Positions 15,266 through 23,632 of a DNA stretch of 64,000 nucleotides are shown here, in pieces. Numbering within the stretch: position 1 is the stretch's first letter; each line of letters starts with the position of its first letter. The stretch lies in assembly GCF_022179065.1 (NCBI RefSeq), contig NZ_BPQD01000001.1, positions 62,001 through 126,000 on the forward strand. Direction: 5' to 3'. Source of the DNA: Methylobacterium adhaesivum. Its GTDB lineage: Bacteria > Pseudomonadota > Alphaproteobacteria > Rhizobiales > Beijerinckiaceae. Below the pieces are notes generated by a model. It saw nothing but the letters and a program-made list of their open reading frames with translations, was not told the origin of the DNA and ran no database searches. A program made the position numbers and the translations under genes.

Positions 15266-17176
15266 TTATCCTACCGGCTCCACAGCCCGCACCATCCCCA
15301 CACGCCCCTCATCCACCCCCTGCAAAACCGCCAAAGCCGCATCGGCCTCCCGCTGACGGCTCCACAACGCCGAATAGACCCCGCCGGCATCGAGCAGGTT
15401 CTGGTGCGTCCCGCGCTCGACGATCACACCCTTGTCCAACACCAAAATCTCGTCGGCGTTGACCACCGTCGAGAGGCGGTGGGCGATGACGAGGGTGGTG
15501 CGGCCCCGAGACACCTTGTCGAGGGCGTCCTGGATCTCGCGTTCGGTGAAGCTGTCGAGGGCCGAGGTGGCCTCGTCGAGGACGAGGATCGGCGGGCCTT
15601 TGAGGATCGTGCGCGCGATGGCGACGCGCTGCTTCTCACCGCCCGAGAGTTTCAGGCCGCGCTCGCCCACGGGGGTGTCGTAGCCCTCCGGCAGGGCGGA
15701 GACGAAGCGGTCGATCTGGGCCAGGGATGCGGCCTCGCGCACGGCTGCGTCGGTGGCGTCCCAGCAGCCGTAGCGGATGTTGTACCCGATGGTGTCGTTG
15801 AACAGCACCGTGTCCTGCGGCACCATGCCGATGGCGGCGCGGAGCGACGTCTGCGTCACGGCGGCGATGTCCTGGCCGTCGATGAGGATCTGCCCGCCCT
15901 GCGGCTCGTAGAACCGGAACAGCAGGCGCGACAGGGTCGATTTGCCGGCGCCCGACGGCCCGACGATGGCCACCGTCTGGCCCGCTGGCACCGTGAACGA
16001 GACGCCGCGCAGGATCGGCCGGGCGGGATCGTAGGCGAAGCGCACGTCCCGGAATTCCACCCGGCCGCCCTGGGCCTTCAGCGCCGTCGCGCCCGGCCGG
16101 TCGGCGATCTCGGGGTTGCGGTGGAGGATGAGGAACATGTCGTCGATGTCGATGAGCGCCTGTTTGATCTCGCGGTAGATCATGCCCATGAAGTTGAGCG
16201 GCATCGCGAGCTGGATCAGCAGGGTGTTGACGAGGACGAAGCCGCCGAGCGTCGTGCGCCCGGCGAGGATGTCGCGGGCCGCCAACCACATCACCACCGT
16301 CATGCCGAGGGTGAAGATCACCGCCTGGCCGGCGTTGAGGATGGCGAGCGACACGTAGGTCTGGGTCGAGGCCTTTTCGTACTTGGCCATGGAGGCGTCG
16401 TAGCGCGCGGCCTCGCGGCCTTCGGCGCCGAAGTACTTCACCGTCTCGAAGTTGAGCAGGGAATCCACCGCCTTGGTGTTGGCGTCGGTGTCGGAGGCGT
16501 TCATGCGGCGGCGGATCGTGATGCGCCACTGCGTCGCCTTCCAGGTGAAGGCGAGGTAGGCCGCCACGGTGACGAACACCACGGCCGAGTAGACCCAATC
16601 GAACTGGTAGGCGAGCACGCCGAGGACGAGGACGAACTCGACGATGGTGGGCACCAGGGTCAGCACCATGAGGCGCGACAGTTCCTCGATGCCGCCCCGG
16701 CCGCGCTCGAGCACCCGGGTCAGCCCGCCGGTCTTGCGCTCGAGGTGGAACCGCAGGGACAGGCGGTGCATGTGCTCGAAGGTCTGCAGCGCCAGGCGCC
16801 GCACAGCGTGCATCGCCACCTTGGCGAACAGCCCATCGCGCACCTGCGTCAGCCCGGCCATGACGATCCGCGACAGACCGTAGAGCCCGATCAGCAGCAT
16901 CGGGGCGGCGAGGAGACCCGTCGGCACCGGGGCGCCGGGTTTCGGGTCGGTCATCGCCACCAGGGCGTCGGTGGCCCACTTGAAGGTGAACGGCGTCACC
17001 ATGGTGACGAACTTCGCGACGATCAGCAGGCCGAACGCGAGAAAAACCCGCCGCTGCAGGTCGGGCCGGCCATACGGCCAGAGGTAGGGCCACAGGCGGC
17101 GATAGGTCGCGACGAGGCCGGGGCGGGCGGGCGGCGTCGAGCCGCCGTCCGTCGCTTGCGCGGGGTCGGGTGTCAT
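15266..17176 (-). CDS. Atm1-type ABC exporter (fused permease and ATPase)
   Basis: A 636-residue half-transporter. The N-terminal permease has six predicted membrane segments (residues about 40-340). The family sequence FNFGQ is replaced by YVSLAILNAGQAVIF, as in Atm1/HMT1 proteins that export glutathione-bound sulfur or metal species. The ATPase has Walker A GPSGAGKST (about 406-414), signature LSGGEKQRVAIART, Walker B ILVLDEATSALD and the H-loop AHRLST, all intact. The start at 17176 gives a 30-residue Pro/Thr-rich cytoplasmic leader. It is transcribed downstream of the LysM gene with a 166-bp gap. Substrate is inferred from the family, most likely iron-sulfur or heavy-metal related. Confidence 0.9.
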   Translation of the reverse strand: MTPDPAQATDGGSTPPARPGLVATYRRLWPYLWPYGRPDLQRRVFLAFGLLIVAKFVTMVTPFTFKWATDALVAMTDPKPGAPVPTGLLAAPMLLIGLYGLSRIVMAGLTQVRDGLFAKVAMHAVRRLALQTFEHMHRLSLRFHLERKTGGLTRVLERGRGGIEELSRLMVLTLVPTIVEFVLVLGVLAYQFDWVYSAVVFVTVAAYLAFTWKATQWRITIRRRMNASDTDANTKAVDSLLNFETVKYFGAEGREAARYDASMAKYEKASTQTYVSLAILNAGQAVIFTLGMTVVMWLAARDILAGRTTLGGFVLVNTLLIQLAMPLNFMGMIYREIKQALIDIDDMFLILHRNPEIADRPGATALKAQGGRVEFRDVRFAYDPARPILRGVSFTVPAGQTVAIVGPSGAGKSTLSRLLFRFYEPQGGQILIDGQDIAAVTQTSLRAAIGMVPQDTVLFNDTIGYNIRYGCWDATDAAVREAASLAQIDRFVSALPEGYDTPVGERGLKLSGGEKQRVAIARTILKGPPILVLDEATSALDSFTEREIQDALDKVSRGRTTLVIAHRLSTVVNADEILVLDKGVIVERGTHQNLLDAGGVYSALWSRQREADAALAVLQGVDEGRVGMVRAVEPVG

Positions 17177-17342
17177 GGGGGTTCGCGTCTCGGGTGAGGC
17201 CGGATTTGGAACCGATATAAGCCGTGGCCCGCCCGATGACAGCCGCGCGCCGGCGCGGGGCGGCCCTGCAGCGGCACGCGGGGCCGGCGCGCCGTCTCGA
17301 ATCGGCGATGTTCCGTCCCGCGCCGCCGCGCGCGGGACGGGC

Positions 17343-18857
17343 TCAGCCGCGCTTCTCGGCCCCCGTCACCGCCGCCGTGCCGTCGTTCGGCAGCACGAAG
17401 ATCTGGCCGGGGAAAATCCGGTCGGGGTTGCGGATCTGCGGCTGGTTGGCGTCGTAGATCACCGTGTAGCGGGTGCCCCGCCCGTAGGTCCGCCGGCTGA
17501 TCTGCCACAGGCTGTCGCCCCGCACGATCCGCGCCGTGCCGATCTCGGGCACGAACACCGCCGGGGAGCCCTCGGATTTGGCCTCGGCCGGGACGCCGGC
17601 CGAAGCGGCCTTGGGCTCGGGTGCGGCCTTGGGTTCGGGCTTCGATTCCGGCTTGGGCTCGCTCACGGCAATCGCCTGGGCGGGCGTGGCGGGCGCCGCC
17701 GCCGGGGGTACGGGCGGGGTGGCAAGTACCTGCGCGGGCTGAGAAATCTTCGCCGGAGGCGCCGGCTCGGCGGCGGGTTCGACGGGGCGCGGCGCGGCGG
17801 CCGCGACCTTCGGGGCAGGCTTCGCCGCCACTGGTTTCACCGGGACCGGCCTCGGCGCCGGCATGGTGAAGGGCACCTCCGCGCGGGTCTTCACCTTGCC
17901 CGAGACGGGATCGACCTGATCGACCCGGATCGTGTAGGCGCCGGGCCGGACGCCCCGCCCGATGGTGAAGGCGAAGCGCCCGTCGGCACCGACGCTGCCC
18001 GGCGCCACGGCGGTGTCGTTGAGGTAGAGCCGCACCGTCGCCCCGGGCTGGGCCGCGCCGGTGACGTAGAGCCGCCCACCCTCCTCCGCCTCGACGCTGA
18101 CGATCTTGACCGGGACCGTGCCGGCGCTCGCCGGGGCCGGGGCCGCCTCGGCCGGCTTTGCGGGTGTAGCCTGCGCCTCCCGGGGGGCGGCGTCGGATCT
18201 CGGGTTTTCCTCAATTTTCGCAACGGGTTGCGGGGGCGGATCCTGGGAGGCCGGCTGCGACAGCACCACCGTGGGCTTGTCGGGCGAAGTCAGGGCCACG
18301 AGGGGCTTGGCATCGCGCCCGGGCGCCACCACCACCGCCACGCTCTCCCGCGACGGGAGGGTCCGCCCGTCGGCTCCCGTGGCGCGCAGGGTGATCTCGC
18401 TGCTGCCGGACGGCAGGGCCGGCGGCACGACGGCGTACTGGCCCGAGGGATCGACGAGGGCACGGGCCACGGCCTCGCCGTCGCGCAGCAGCTCGACGGT
18501 GGTGTTGGGCGCGGCCCGCCCGGCGATCACGGCCTCGCCCGACGGCTCGACGCGGATGATGTCGAAGGTCGGCGCGGAGGCCTGGACGCTGCTCTTGGGG
18601 GGGGCTGCGGCGGGTCCGTTCTCCAGTCCCGAAGGGACCGCAGGGTTCGATGACGGCCGCTCCGAGAGCGGCGGTCCGGACGCTTCGCCCCCGGAGGCGG
18701 CCTCCGGCACGGCGGCGAGGCGGGCGGTCCGGTCCTCGGCCGCGCCGAATCCGTGCTTGAACAACGCGCTCGCGCCGTAGAGGGTGACGACGAGGGCAAA
18801 GCCGCCCAGAAGCCCCACGCAGGCGAGGAAGATGCTCCGTCGCAACTCCGCCGTCAT
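17343..18857 (-). CDS. Membrane-anchored LysM-domain protein with Ig-like segments
   Basis: A 504-residue envelope protein. One N-terminal membrane helix (SIFLACVGLLGGFALVVTLY) anchors it. Two similar Ig-like modules follow, at about residues 90-190 (EPSGEAVIAGRAAPNTTVELL) and 245-330 (EEGGRLYVTGAAQPGATVRLY). A Pro/Ala/Glu-rich linker runs to about 440. A C-terminal LysM domain (RIVRGDSLWQISRRTYGRG to IFPGQIFVLP) should bind peptidoglycan. The same layout is widespread in Rhizobiales proteins called LysM peptidoglycan-binding. ATG 18857 is preferred because the helix begins soon after it. An in-frame ATG lies at 18875. Confidence 0.85.
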   Translation of the reverse strand: MTAELRRSIFLACVGLLGGFALVVTLYGASALFKHGFGAAEDRTARLAAVPEAASGGEASGPPLSERPSSNPAVPSGLENGPAAAPPKSSVQASAPTFDIIRVEPSGEAVIAGRAAPNTTVELLRDGEAVARALVDPSGQYAVVPPALPSGSSEITLRATGADGRTLPSRESVAVVVAPGRDAKPLVALTSPDKPTVVLSQPASQDPPPQPVAKIEENPRSDAAPREAQATPAKPAEAAPAPASAGTVPVKIVSVEAEEGGRLYVTGAAQPGATVRLYLNDTAVAPGSVGADGRFAFTIGRGVRPGAYTIRVDQVDPVSGKVKTRAEVPFTMPAPRPVPVKPVAAKPAPKVAAAAPRPVEPAAEPAPPAKISQPAQVLATPPVPPAAAPATPAQAIAVSEPKPESKPEPKAAPEPKAASAGVPAEAKSEGSPAVFVPEIGTARIVRGDSLWQISRRTYGRGTRYTVIYDANQPQIRNPDRIFPGQIFVLPNDGTAAVTGAEKRG

Positions 18858-19078
18858 GACGCGCCACTCCCTCATCCGCCGCCCAAGCGGCGGAGCCGCA
18901 CCCAAATCTCGACCGGCCCCGATGATGAATCGGCACGCGATAGCGACATATTAACGAACATGTCTGGAACACCAAATCCCGGCGGCCGTCCTGCGGCCGG
19001 ATCTTCCGTAAAATCAGCACTTTGGCCCGTGGATGTCGCGCGCGCGCCCCGCGGTCCGATCCGGATGGGAGGCGGCCC

Positions 19079-19681
19079 ATGGCAGCGGTGAGAACGGTCT
19101 GCGTCTATTGCGGCTCCGGGTTCGGGAGCGACCCCGCCTTCACGGCGGCGGCCGAGAAACTCGGCAAGGCCCTGGCGGACGCCGGCCTCGGCCTTGTCTA
19201 CGGCGGCGGCAATGTCGGGCTCATGGGCACCGTCGCCCGCGCTGTCCTCGATCATGGCGGCCACGTCACCGGCATCATCCCGACCTTCCTGAAGTCGCGC
19301 GAGCGCATGCTCGACGAGATCCAGGAAACCATCGTGGTGGAGGACATGCATACCCGCAAGCGGCTGATGTTCGAACGCTCCGACGCGTTCGTGGCCCTTC
19401 CGGGCGGCATCGGCACCCTGGAGGAACTGGTGGAGCAGCTCACCTGGGCGCAGCTCGGCCAGCACAGGAAGCCGATCCTGCTGCTCTCCGTGGCCGACTT
19501 CTGGACGCCGCTCCTGACGCTCCTCGACCACATGCGCCATCAAGGCTTCATCCGAGAGGGGCTCGACCTTAACTACCTCGTGACGAGCGAGGTGCAGGAT
19601 GTGGTCGGCATCCTGCGGGACGCGGCGGCGGCCAGCCCGACGGCCCCGCAAGCCGAGGCTTTCGTGGTCGAGCGCCTCTGA
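19079..19681 (+). CDS. LOG-family protein (TIGR00730)
   Basis: A 200-residue Rossmann-fold protein. The hallmark motifs are GGGNVGLMG near the N terminus and PGGIGTLEEL centrally, which form the nucleotide monophosphate site. Family members hydrolyse the phosphoribose bond of cytokinin riboside monophosphates or related nucleotides. Some have only AMP as a tested substrate, so the true role here is open. ATG 19079 starts MAAVRTVCVYCGSG, the normal family N terminus. An upstream in-frame start would add non-homologous residues. It converges with cysS across a strong hairpin. Confidence 0.92.
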   Translation: MAAVRTVCVYCGSGFGSDPAFTAAAEKLGKALADAGLGLVYGGGNVGLMGTVARAVLDHGGHVTGIIPTFLKSRERMLDEIQETIVVEDMHTRKRLMFERSDAFVALPGGIGTLEELVEQLTWAQLGQHRKPILLLSVADFWTPLLTLLDHMRHQGFIREGLDLNYLVTSEVQDVVGILRDAAAASPTAPQAEAFVVERL

Positions 19682-19691
19682 GGTTCGGCCG

Positions 19692-19715
19692 GCCTCCCCC
19701 GACAGCGGGGGAGGC
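19692..19715. terminator. Bidirectional terminator hairpin between LOG gene and cysS
   Basis: GCCTCCCCC-N6-GGGGGAGGC, perfect 9-bp stem, 10 bp after the LOG stop and 8 bp below the cysS stop on the other strand. No clear T-run on either side. Confidence 0.65.
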
Positions 19716-19723
19716 GACGCGTT

Positions 19724-21103
19724 TCACGGGGCCACGCTCCACGTCGTGCCGTCCTTGCCGTCTTTCACGGTGACGCCCATGGCCGCGAGTTCGTCGCGGA
19801 CCCGGTCGGACGCGGCCCAGTCCTTGGCGGCGCGCGCCACCCGGCGCGCCTCGATCAGAACCTCGACCCGAGAGACGTCCACGCCCGAGGCGCGAATGCT
19901 CCCCTGATCGCGCTCCGATCGGGTCTGCAAGAGAAGGCCCAGGAGGTTGGCGCCGGCCTTGAGGCCCGCCGCATCGTCGAGGCGGTGGAGTTCGGCCAGG
20001 GCGGAGGGGGTGTTGAGATCGTCGGTCAGCGGCTCGAGCAGCCCGGCCGGAAGCACGGTCGCGGCGGCGGTCTCGCCGACGATCCCGTACCAGCGGTCGA
20101 GGGTTCGGCTCGCTTCCTCCAGCCCCCGGACCGTCCAGTCGATGGGCTGGCGGTAGTGGGTCTTGAGCATGGCGAGGCGGGCCACCTCGCCGGGCCAGTC
20201 CTTGAGCACCTCGCGGATGGTGATGAAGTTGCCGAGCGACTTCGACATCTTCTCCCCCTCGACCTGAAGGAAGCCGTTGTGGAGCCAGACATTGGCCATC
20301 ACGTCGGTGCCGAAGCAGCAGCGCGACTGGGCGACCTCGTTCTCGTGATGGGGAAAGATGAGGTCGATGCCGCCGGCATGAATGTCGAATGTCTTGCCGA
20401 GGTGCTTCCACGACATGGCGGAGCACTCGATGTGCCAGCCGGGGCGGCCAGGCTCGGGGAGGCCGCAGGGCGACGGCCAGGACGGCTCGCCGGGCTTCGA
20501 GGGCTTCCACAGGACGAAGTCCAGAGGCGAGCGCTTGTAGGGGGCGACCTCCACGCGGGCGCCCGCTTCCATCTCGTCCAGGGGACGCTTCGACAGGCTG
20601 CCGTATTCGGGCATGGCCGGGACGTCGAACAGCACGTGCCCCGCCGCCACGTAGGCATGCCCGGCGGCCACCAGCCCCTCGATGATGGCGATCATCTCGG
20701 CGATATGATCGGTGGCGCGCGGCTCGACGAAGCGCGGCCGTTCACCGGCCACGTTCACGTCCTCGGGCATCAGCACGCCGAGGGCGCGAATGTCGTCGTG
20801 GAAGGCGGCGAGCGTCCCGTCAGTGAGGTCGCGGATGGTGATGCCCCGCTCCGCGGCGCGGGCGTTGATCTTGTCGTCCACGTCGGTGACGTTGCGGGCG
20901 TAGGTGACATGCTCTGGGCCGTAGAGATGGCGCAGGAGCCGGAACAGCAGGTCGAAGACGATGATCGGACGGGCGTTGCCGATATGGGCGGCGTCGTAGA
21001 CCGTCGGACCGCAGGCATACATACGCACGTGCGACGGATCGATCGGCACGAACGCAGCCTTGCGCCGGGTCAGCGTGTTGTAGAGCCGCAACATCGGGGC
21101 CAT
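19724..21103 (-). CDS. cysS: Cysteinyl-tRNA synthetase
   Basis: Charges tRNA-Cys with cysteine. It is 459 residues, the usual length. Zinc ligand Cys31 sits in YACGPTVYD, the class I HIGH motif reads HIGN at 40-43, further zinc-site residues lie in [14 protein letters not shown], and KMSKS is intact at 285-289. The C-terminal DALR-type helical domain and anticodon-binding part end in [16 protein letters not shown]. The start [15 protein letters not shown] is canonical. The gene is transcribed alone, away from the secreted-protein gene at 21426. Confidence 0.97.
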   Translation of the reverse strand: MAPMLRLYNTLTRRKAAFVPIDPSHVRMYACGPTVYDAAHIGNARPIIVFDLLFRLLRHLYGPEHVTYARNVTDVDDKINARAAERGITIRDLTDGTLAAFHDDIRALGVLMPEDVNVAGERPRFVEPRATDHIAEMIAIIEGLVAAGHAYVAAGHVLFDVPAMPEYGSLSKRPLDEMEAGARVEVAPYKRSPLDFVLWKPSKPGEPSWPSPCGLPEPGRPGWHIECSAMSWKHLGKTFDIHAGGIDLIFPHHENEVAQSRCCFGTDVMANVWLHNGFLQVEGEKMSKSLGNFITIREVLKDWPGEVARLAMLKTHYRQPIDWTVRGLEEASRTLDRWYGIVGETAAATVLPAGLLEPLTDDLNTPSALAELHRLDDAAGLKAGANLLGLLLQTRSERDQGSIRASGVDVSRVEVLIEARRVARAAKDWAASDRVRDELAAMGVTVKDGKDGTTWSVAP

Positions 21104-21425
21104 GAAACCGTCCCTCGTCCCTCGGGCTGATGGCGAACGTCGCGCACCGCGGCACGCCCCTTAGCGTGTTGGTTTTCCGCCGCTTCCCGGCGTCGGTACC
21201 CCGCGCGGGCCAACGCATGCAATGGCCGGGTTCCACGCTGCGGCGCAGGCGTGTTGCGCGAAGGCGACGGCTCGGCCGGCCGTCCTGCGCTACCTCGAAA
21301 CGATGAGCAATTCGAGACCGTCACCACTCCTTCGCCCGTCGAAAGCGATCCGGATCGGAAAGGTTTTGTTTACCCGGAGACTCGAAGTTCCATCGCAATC
21401 GAATCCCGCCATCGAGGTTCTGCCC
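21104..21425. other. Intergenic promoter region between cysS and a secreted-protein gene
   Basis: A 322-bp divergent gap. It must hold promoters for cysS (minus) and the gene at 21426 (plus). An AT-richer patch at 21360-21375 may belong to the plus-strand promoter, and GAGGTT at about 21415 is a likely ribosome-binding site. In-frame ATGs upstream of 21426 would encode residues with no signal-peptide character. No gene or repeat is recognised. Confidence 0.4.
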
Positions 21426-21767
21426 ATGCGCCGCCCGGCCGCCGAAATCGGCGCTCTCCTCGCCCTCGCCCTGATCTCCTCCACGGCTCTGGCGGGAGGC
21501 GATGGCGAAACGCCCGCTCGCTCCACGCCGCAGGTTGAGAAAACCTTCCTGATTCCGGCCGGCGAAGGCTACGGCGTCGGCGATTGCCTGAGCGACGCCG
21601 ATAGCGGCTGCGGCCAAGTGGTGGCCAACGCCTGGTGCGAAGCGCAGGGGTTCGCCTCCGCCGGCTCCTTCGGCATCGCCGCCCAGGATGAGTACACCGG
21701 CGCGGTTCCGGCGGCCCCCGTGATCAAGCAGGCCGAACGCCCGATCCGCATCACCTGCCAGGATTGA
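21426..21767 (+). CDS. Small secreted hypothetical protein with four cysteines
   Basis: A 113-residue exported protein. The signal peptide is MRRPAAEIGALLALALISSTALA. The mature protein carries Cys in GDCLSDADSGCG, ANAWCEAQG and ITCQD, suggesting two disulfides in the periplasm. I know no functional name. Similar short proteins with the GDCL..GCG..AWCEA.GF pattern are common in Rhizobiales. The start was chosen for the complete signal peptide and GAGGTT upstream. It converges with creA, whose stop lies 75 bp on. Confidence 0.75.
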   Translation: MRRPAAEIGALLALALISSTALAGGDGETPARSTPQVEKTFLIPAGEGYGVGDCLSDADSGCGQVVANAWCEAQGFASAGSFGIAAQDEYTGAVPAAPVIKQAERPIRITCQD

Positions 21768-21842
21768 GCGTCAGGACCGAGTCCGCACCGGAAAGCGGTC
21801 ACCGGACCATCGGTCCGGGACCGGGATGCGTATCCGACGCGC

Positions 21843-22370
21843 CTACTTCTTCAAGGCGTCGGTGCATTTCGGCGGCAGCTCCGTTCCCCATGGCATCAGG
21901 GGGACGGTCGAGGTCGAGTTCTTGGGCGAGCCCTGCACGACCTTGTCCGAATAGACCATATAAATCAAAGTGTTGCGCCTCGCGTCGCAACCGCGCACGA
22001 TCTGCATCGATTTGAAGATCAGCGAGCGGCGCTCACTGAACACCACCTCACCCTGGCTAAACTTGTCCTTGAACTGGACGGGACCGATCTGGCGGCAGGC
22101 CAGGGAAATGTCCGACACATCCTCGGCCAGTCCGAGAGTACCCTTGATGCCGCCCTTCTCGGGCTGGGTATACCAGCATGCCACCCCGGACACGGCGGGA
22201 TCGTCGATCCCGTAGACGACGAGCTTGTCGTTGGGCGTCAGGGGACGCCAAACCGTCGACTTGTCGAAGATCCGGTCGGCGTCCTCCGCCTTGGCCGGCA
22301 CGCCCCCCGCGAACGATCCCGCGAGGAGTGCTGCCAACGTCACGCCTGTGAGACCCCGAAGCCACATCAT
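21843..22370 (-). CDS. creA: CreA family protein
   Basis: A 175-residue secreted protein with an N-terminal signal (MMWLRGLTGVTLAALLAGS to about AKAED). The conserved CreA pattern follows: an FDKSTVWRPLTPNDKLVVYGIDDP-type block (longer than shown by any single motif), VACWYTQPEKGGIKG, ACRQIGP, VFSERRSLIFKSMQIVRG and a YMVYSDKVVQGSPKNS tail. CreA is a conserved periplasmic protein of unknown function. Two adjacent ATGs (22370 and 22367) could start it. It diverges from the DUF2865 gene over 139 bp. Confidence 0.88.
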   Translation of the reverse strand: MMWLRGLTGVTLAALLAGSFAGGVPAKAEDADRIFDKSTVWRPLTPNDKLVVYGIDDPAVSGVACWYTQPEKGGIKGTLGLAEDVSDISLACRQIGPVQFKDKFSQGEVVFSERRSLIFKSMQIVRGCDARRNTLIYMVYSDKVVQGSPKNSTSTVPLMPWGTELPPKCTDALKK

Positions 22371-22509
22371 CCTGCATTCCCCCTGGAACTCGACCGGGGT
22401 GCATGTGGGAAGGCTGTCGCCCCCGCGCGAGGGCAGGTACAAAACTTCGCTACGCCGCGAGACCGAATCCCGGCCGGGGCCGAAATCCTTCTCCCGTTCC
22501 TGTCAGGTC

Positions 22510-23529
22510 ATGCCGCTGATCCTTCCCCAGATCCGCACGCTCGTCCGGGCGTTCCTCGTTCCCCTCGTCGCCCTTGGGACGATAGGCATCGCGCAGGCGC
22601 AAGTCACCGACGCCTGCCTGCGCTACCGCTCGGAGCTGGCCAGCCTGAGCGACGGCGCGAGCACGGCGCGCGCCCTCCAGAACGAGATCGGCCGGCTCAA
22701 TGCGTATTACCGTACCCTGAACTGCGAGGGCGGCCGGTTCCTGTTCTTCGATTCCCGCCCGCCGCAATGCGGAGCCGTCGAGCAGCGGATTCGCGCCCTC
22801 AACGCGGGTTACGGCGCGGAGAACGGCGAGGTCACGGCTGCACGCCGCCGGCAGCTCACCGCCGCCGTGGCGTCCGCCTGCACCGATGTGGCGAGCAAGG
22901 TGGCGCTGCGCGCGCTCGACGGGGTACCGTCGGAGCAGCGGGCCCGAGGGGGCGCTCAAGTGATCTGCGTCCGCACCTGCGACGGCGCCTATTTTCCCAT
23001 GTCAAACCTGCCCGACGGGCGCGAGGGCGCCGACGAACTGTGCCAGGCCCTGTGTCCCGGCACGGAAGCCGCCGCCTACTCGATGCCGCATGGCGACGAC
23101 GCCCTCAAGCATGCCGCGACGCTGAAAGGGTCGAAGGCCTACGTCTCCCTTGCCAACGCGTTCAAGTTCCGCACGACCTTCACCCCGAACTGCTCGTGCA
23201 AGCGCGAAGGCCAGAGCTGGGCGCAGTCCCTGGTTAAGGCGGAGAGCATGCTCGTGCGCCACAAGGGCGATATCTTCGTCACCCCGATGCAGGCCGAGGC
23301 CATGTCGCGTCCGAAGGTGCGGCTGACCCTGGTCGGCCGGGCGGACAAGACAGCGGCGGAACTCGCCGCCGATACCGCGACCCGGACGGGACTCGTAACC
23401 AACGAGACCGGCGGCGCGGCCGAGACTTCAGTCCCGCCCGCCCCCACGGGCGAGGAGCGTCAACCGGTTCGGGTCATCGCGCCGAATCTGTTCTCGGTGC
23501 AGGTCCAGCCGCGCACGACGCCCCCTTGA
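22510..23529 (+). CDS. DUF2865 domain-containing secreted protein
   Basis: A 339-residue exported protein. The signal peptide is MPLILPQIRTLVRAFLVPLV to about AQAQ. It is followed by a helical segment (CLRYRSELASLSDG to RLNAYYRTLNC). The DUF2865 core has paired cysteines in VICVRTCDGAYFPMSN, ELCQALCPG, SMPHG and FTPNCSCKREGQSW. Function is unknown, and the Cys pairs suggest a disulfide-stabilised periplasmic domain. The C-terminal 90 residues are Pro/Ala-rich. ATG 22510 was chosen over upstream in-frame codons because the signal peptide starts here. Confidence 0.85.
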   Translation: MPLILPQIRTLVRAFLVPLVALGTIGIAQAQVTDACLRYRSELASLSDGASTARALQNEIGRLNAYYRTLNCEGGRFLFFDSRPPQCGAVEQRIRALNAGYGAENGEVTAARRRQLTAAVASACTDVASKVALRALDGVPSEQRARGGAQVICVRTCDGAYFPMSNLPDGREGADELCQALCPGTEAAAYSMPHGDDALKHAATLKGSKAYVSLANAFKFRTTFTPNCSCKREGQSWAQSLVKAESMLVRHKGDIFVTPMQAEAMSRPKVRLTLVGRADKTAAELAADTATRTGLVTNETGGAAETSVPPAPTGEERQPVRVIAPNLFSVQVQPRTTPP

Positions 23530-23573
23530 GCACCGCGCTTCGCCTTTCACAGACGCCGGATTGGTCCAAGACG

Positions 23574-23598
23574 GGAACCATCCGCCCGTAATCCTGTT
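23574..23598 (+). promoter_or_regulatory. Candidate sigma-EcfG promoter (one mismatch) upstream of the OmpA gene
   Basis: GGAAC-N16-TGTT, one mismatch in the -10 element, ending 34 bp before the ATG at 23633. GGAAC and the downstream GTTCC also form an inverted pair, so chance or another function is possible. Confidence 0.3.
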
Positions 23599-23632
23599 CC
23601 GAAGGCCTCATCAACAATCGTGAGTGCCTTCC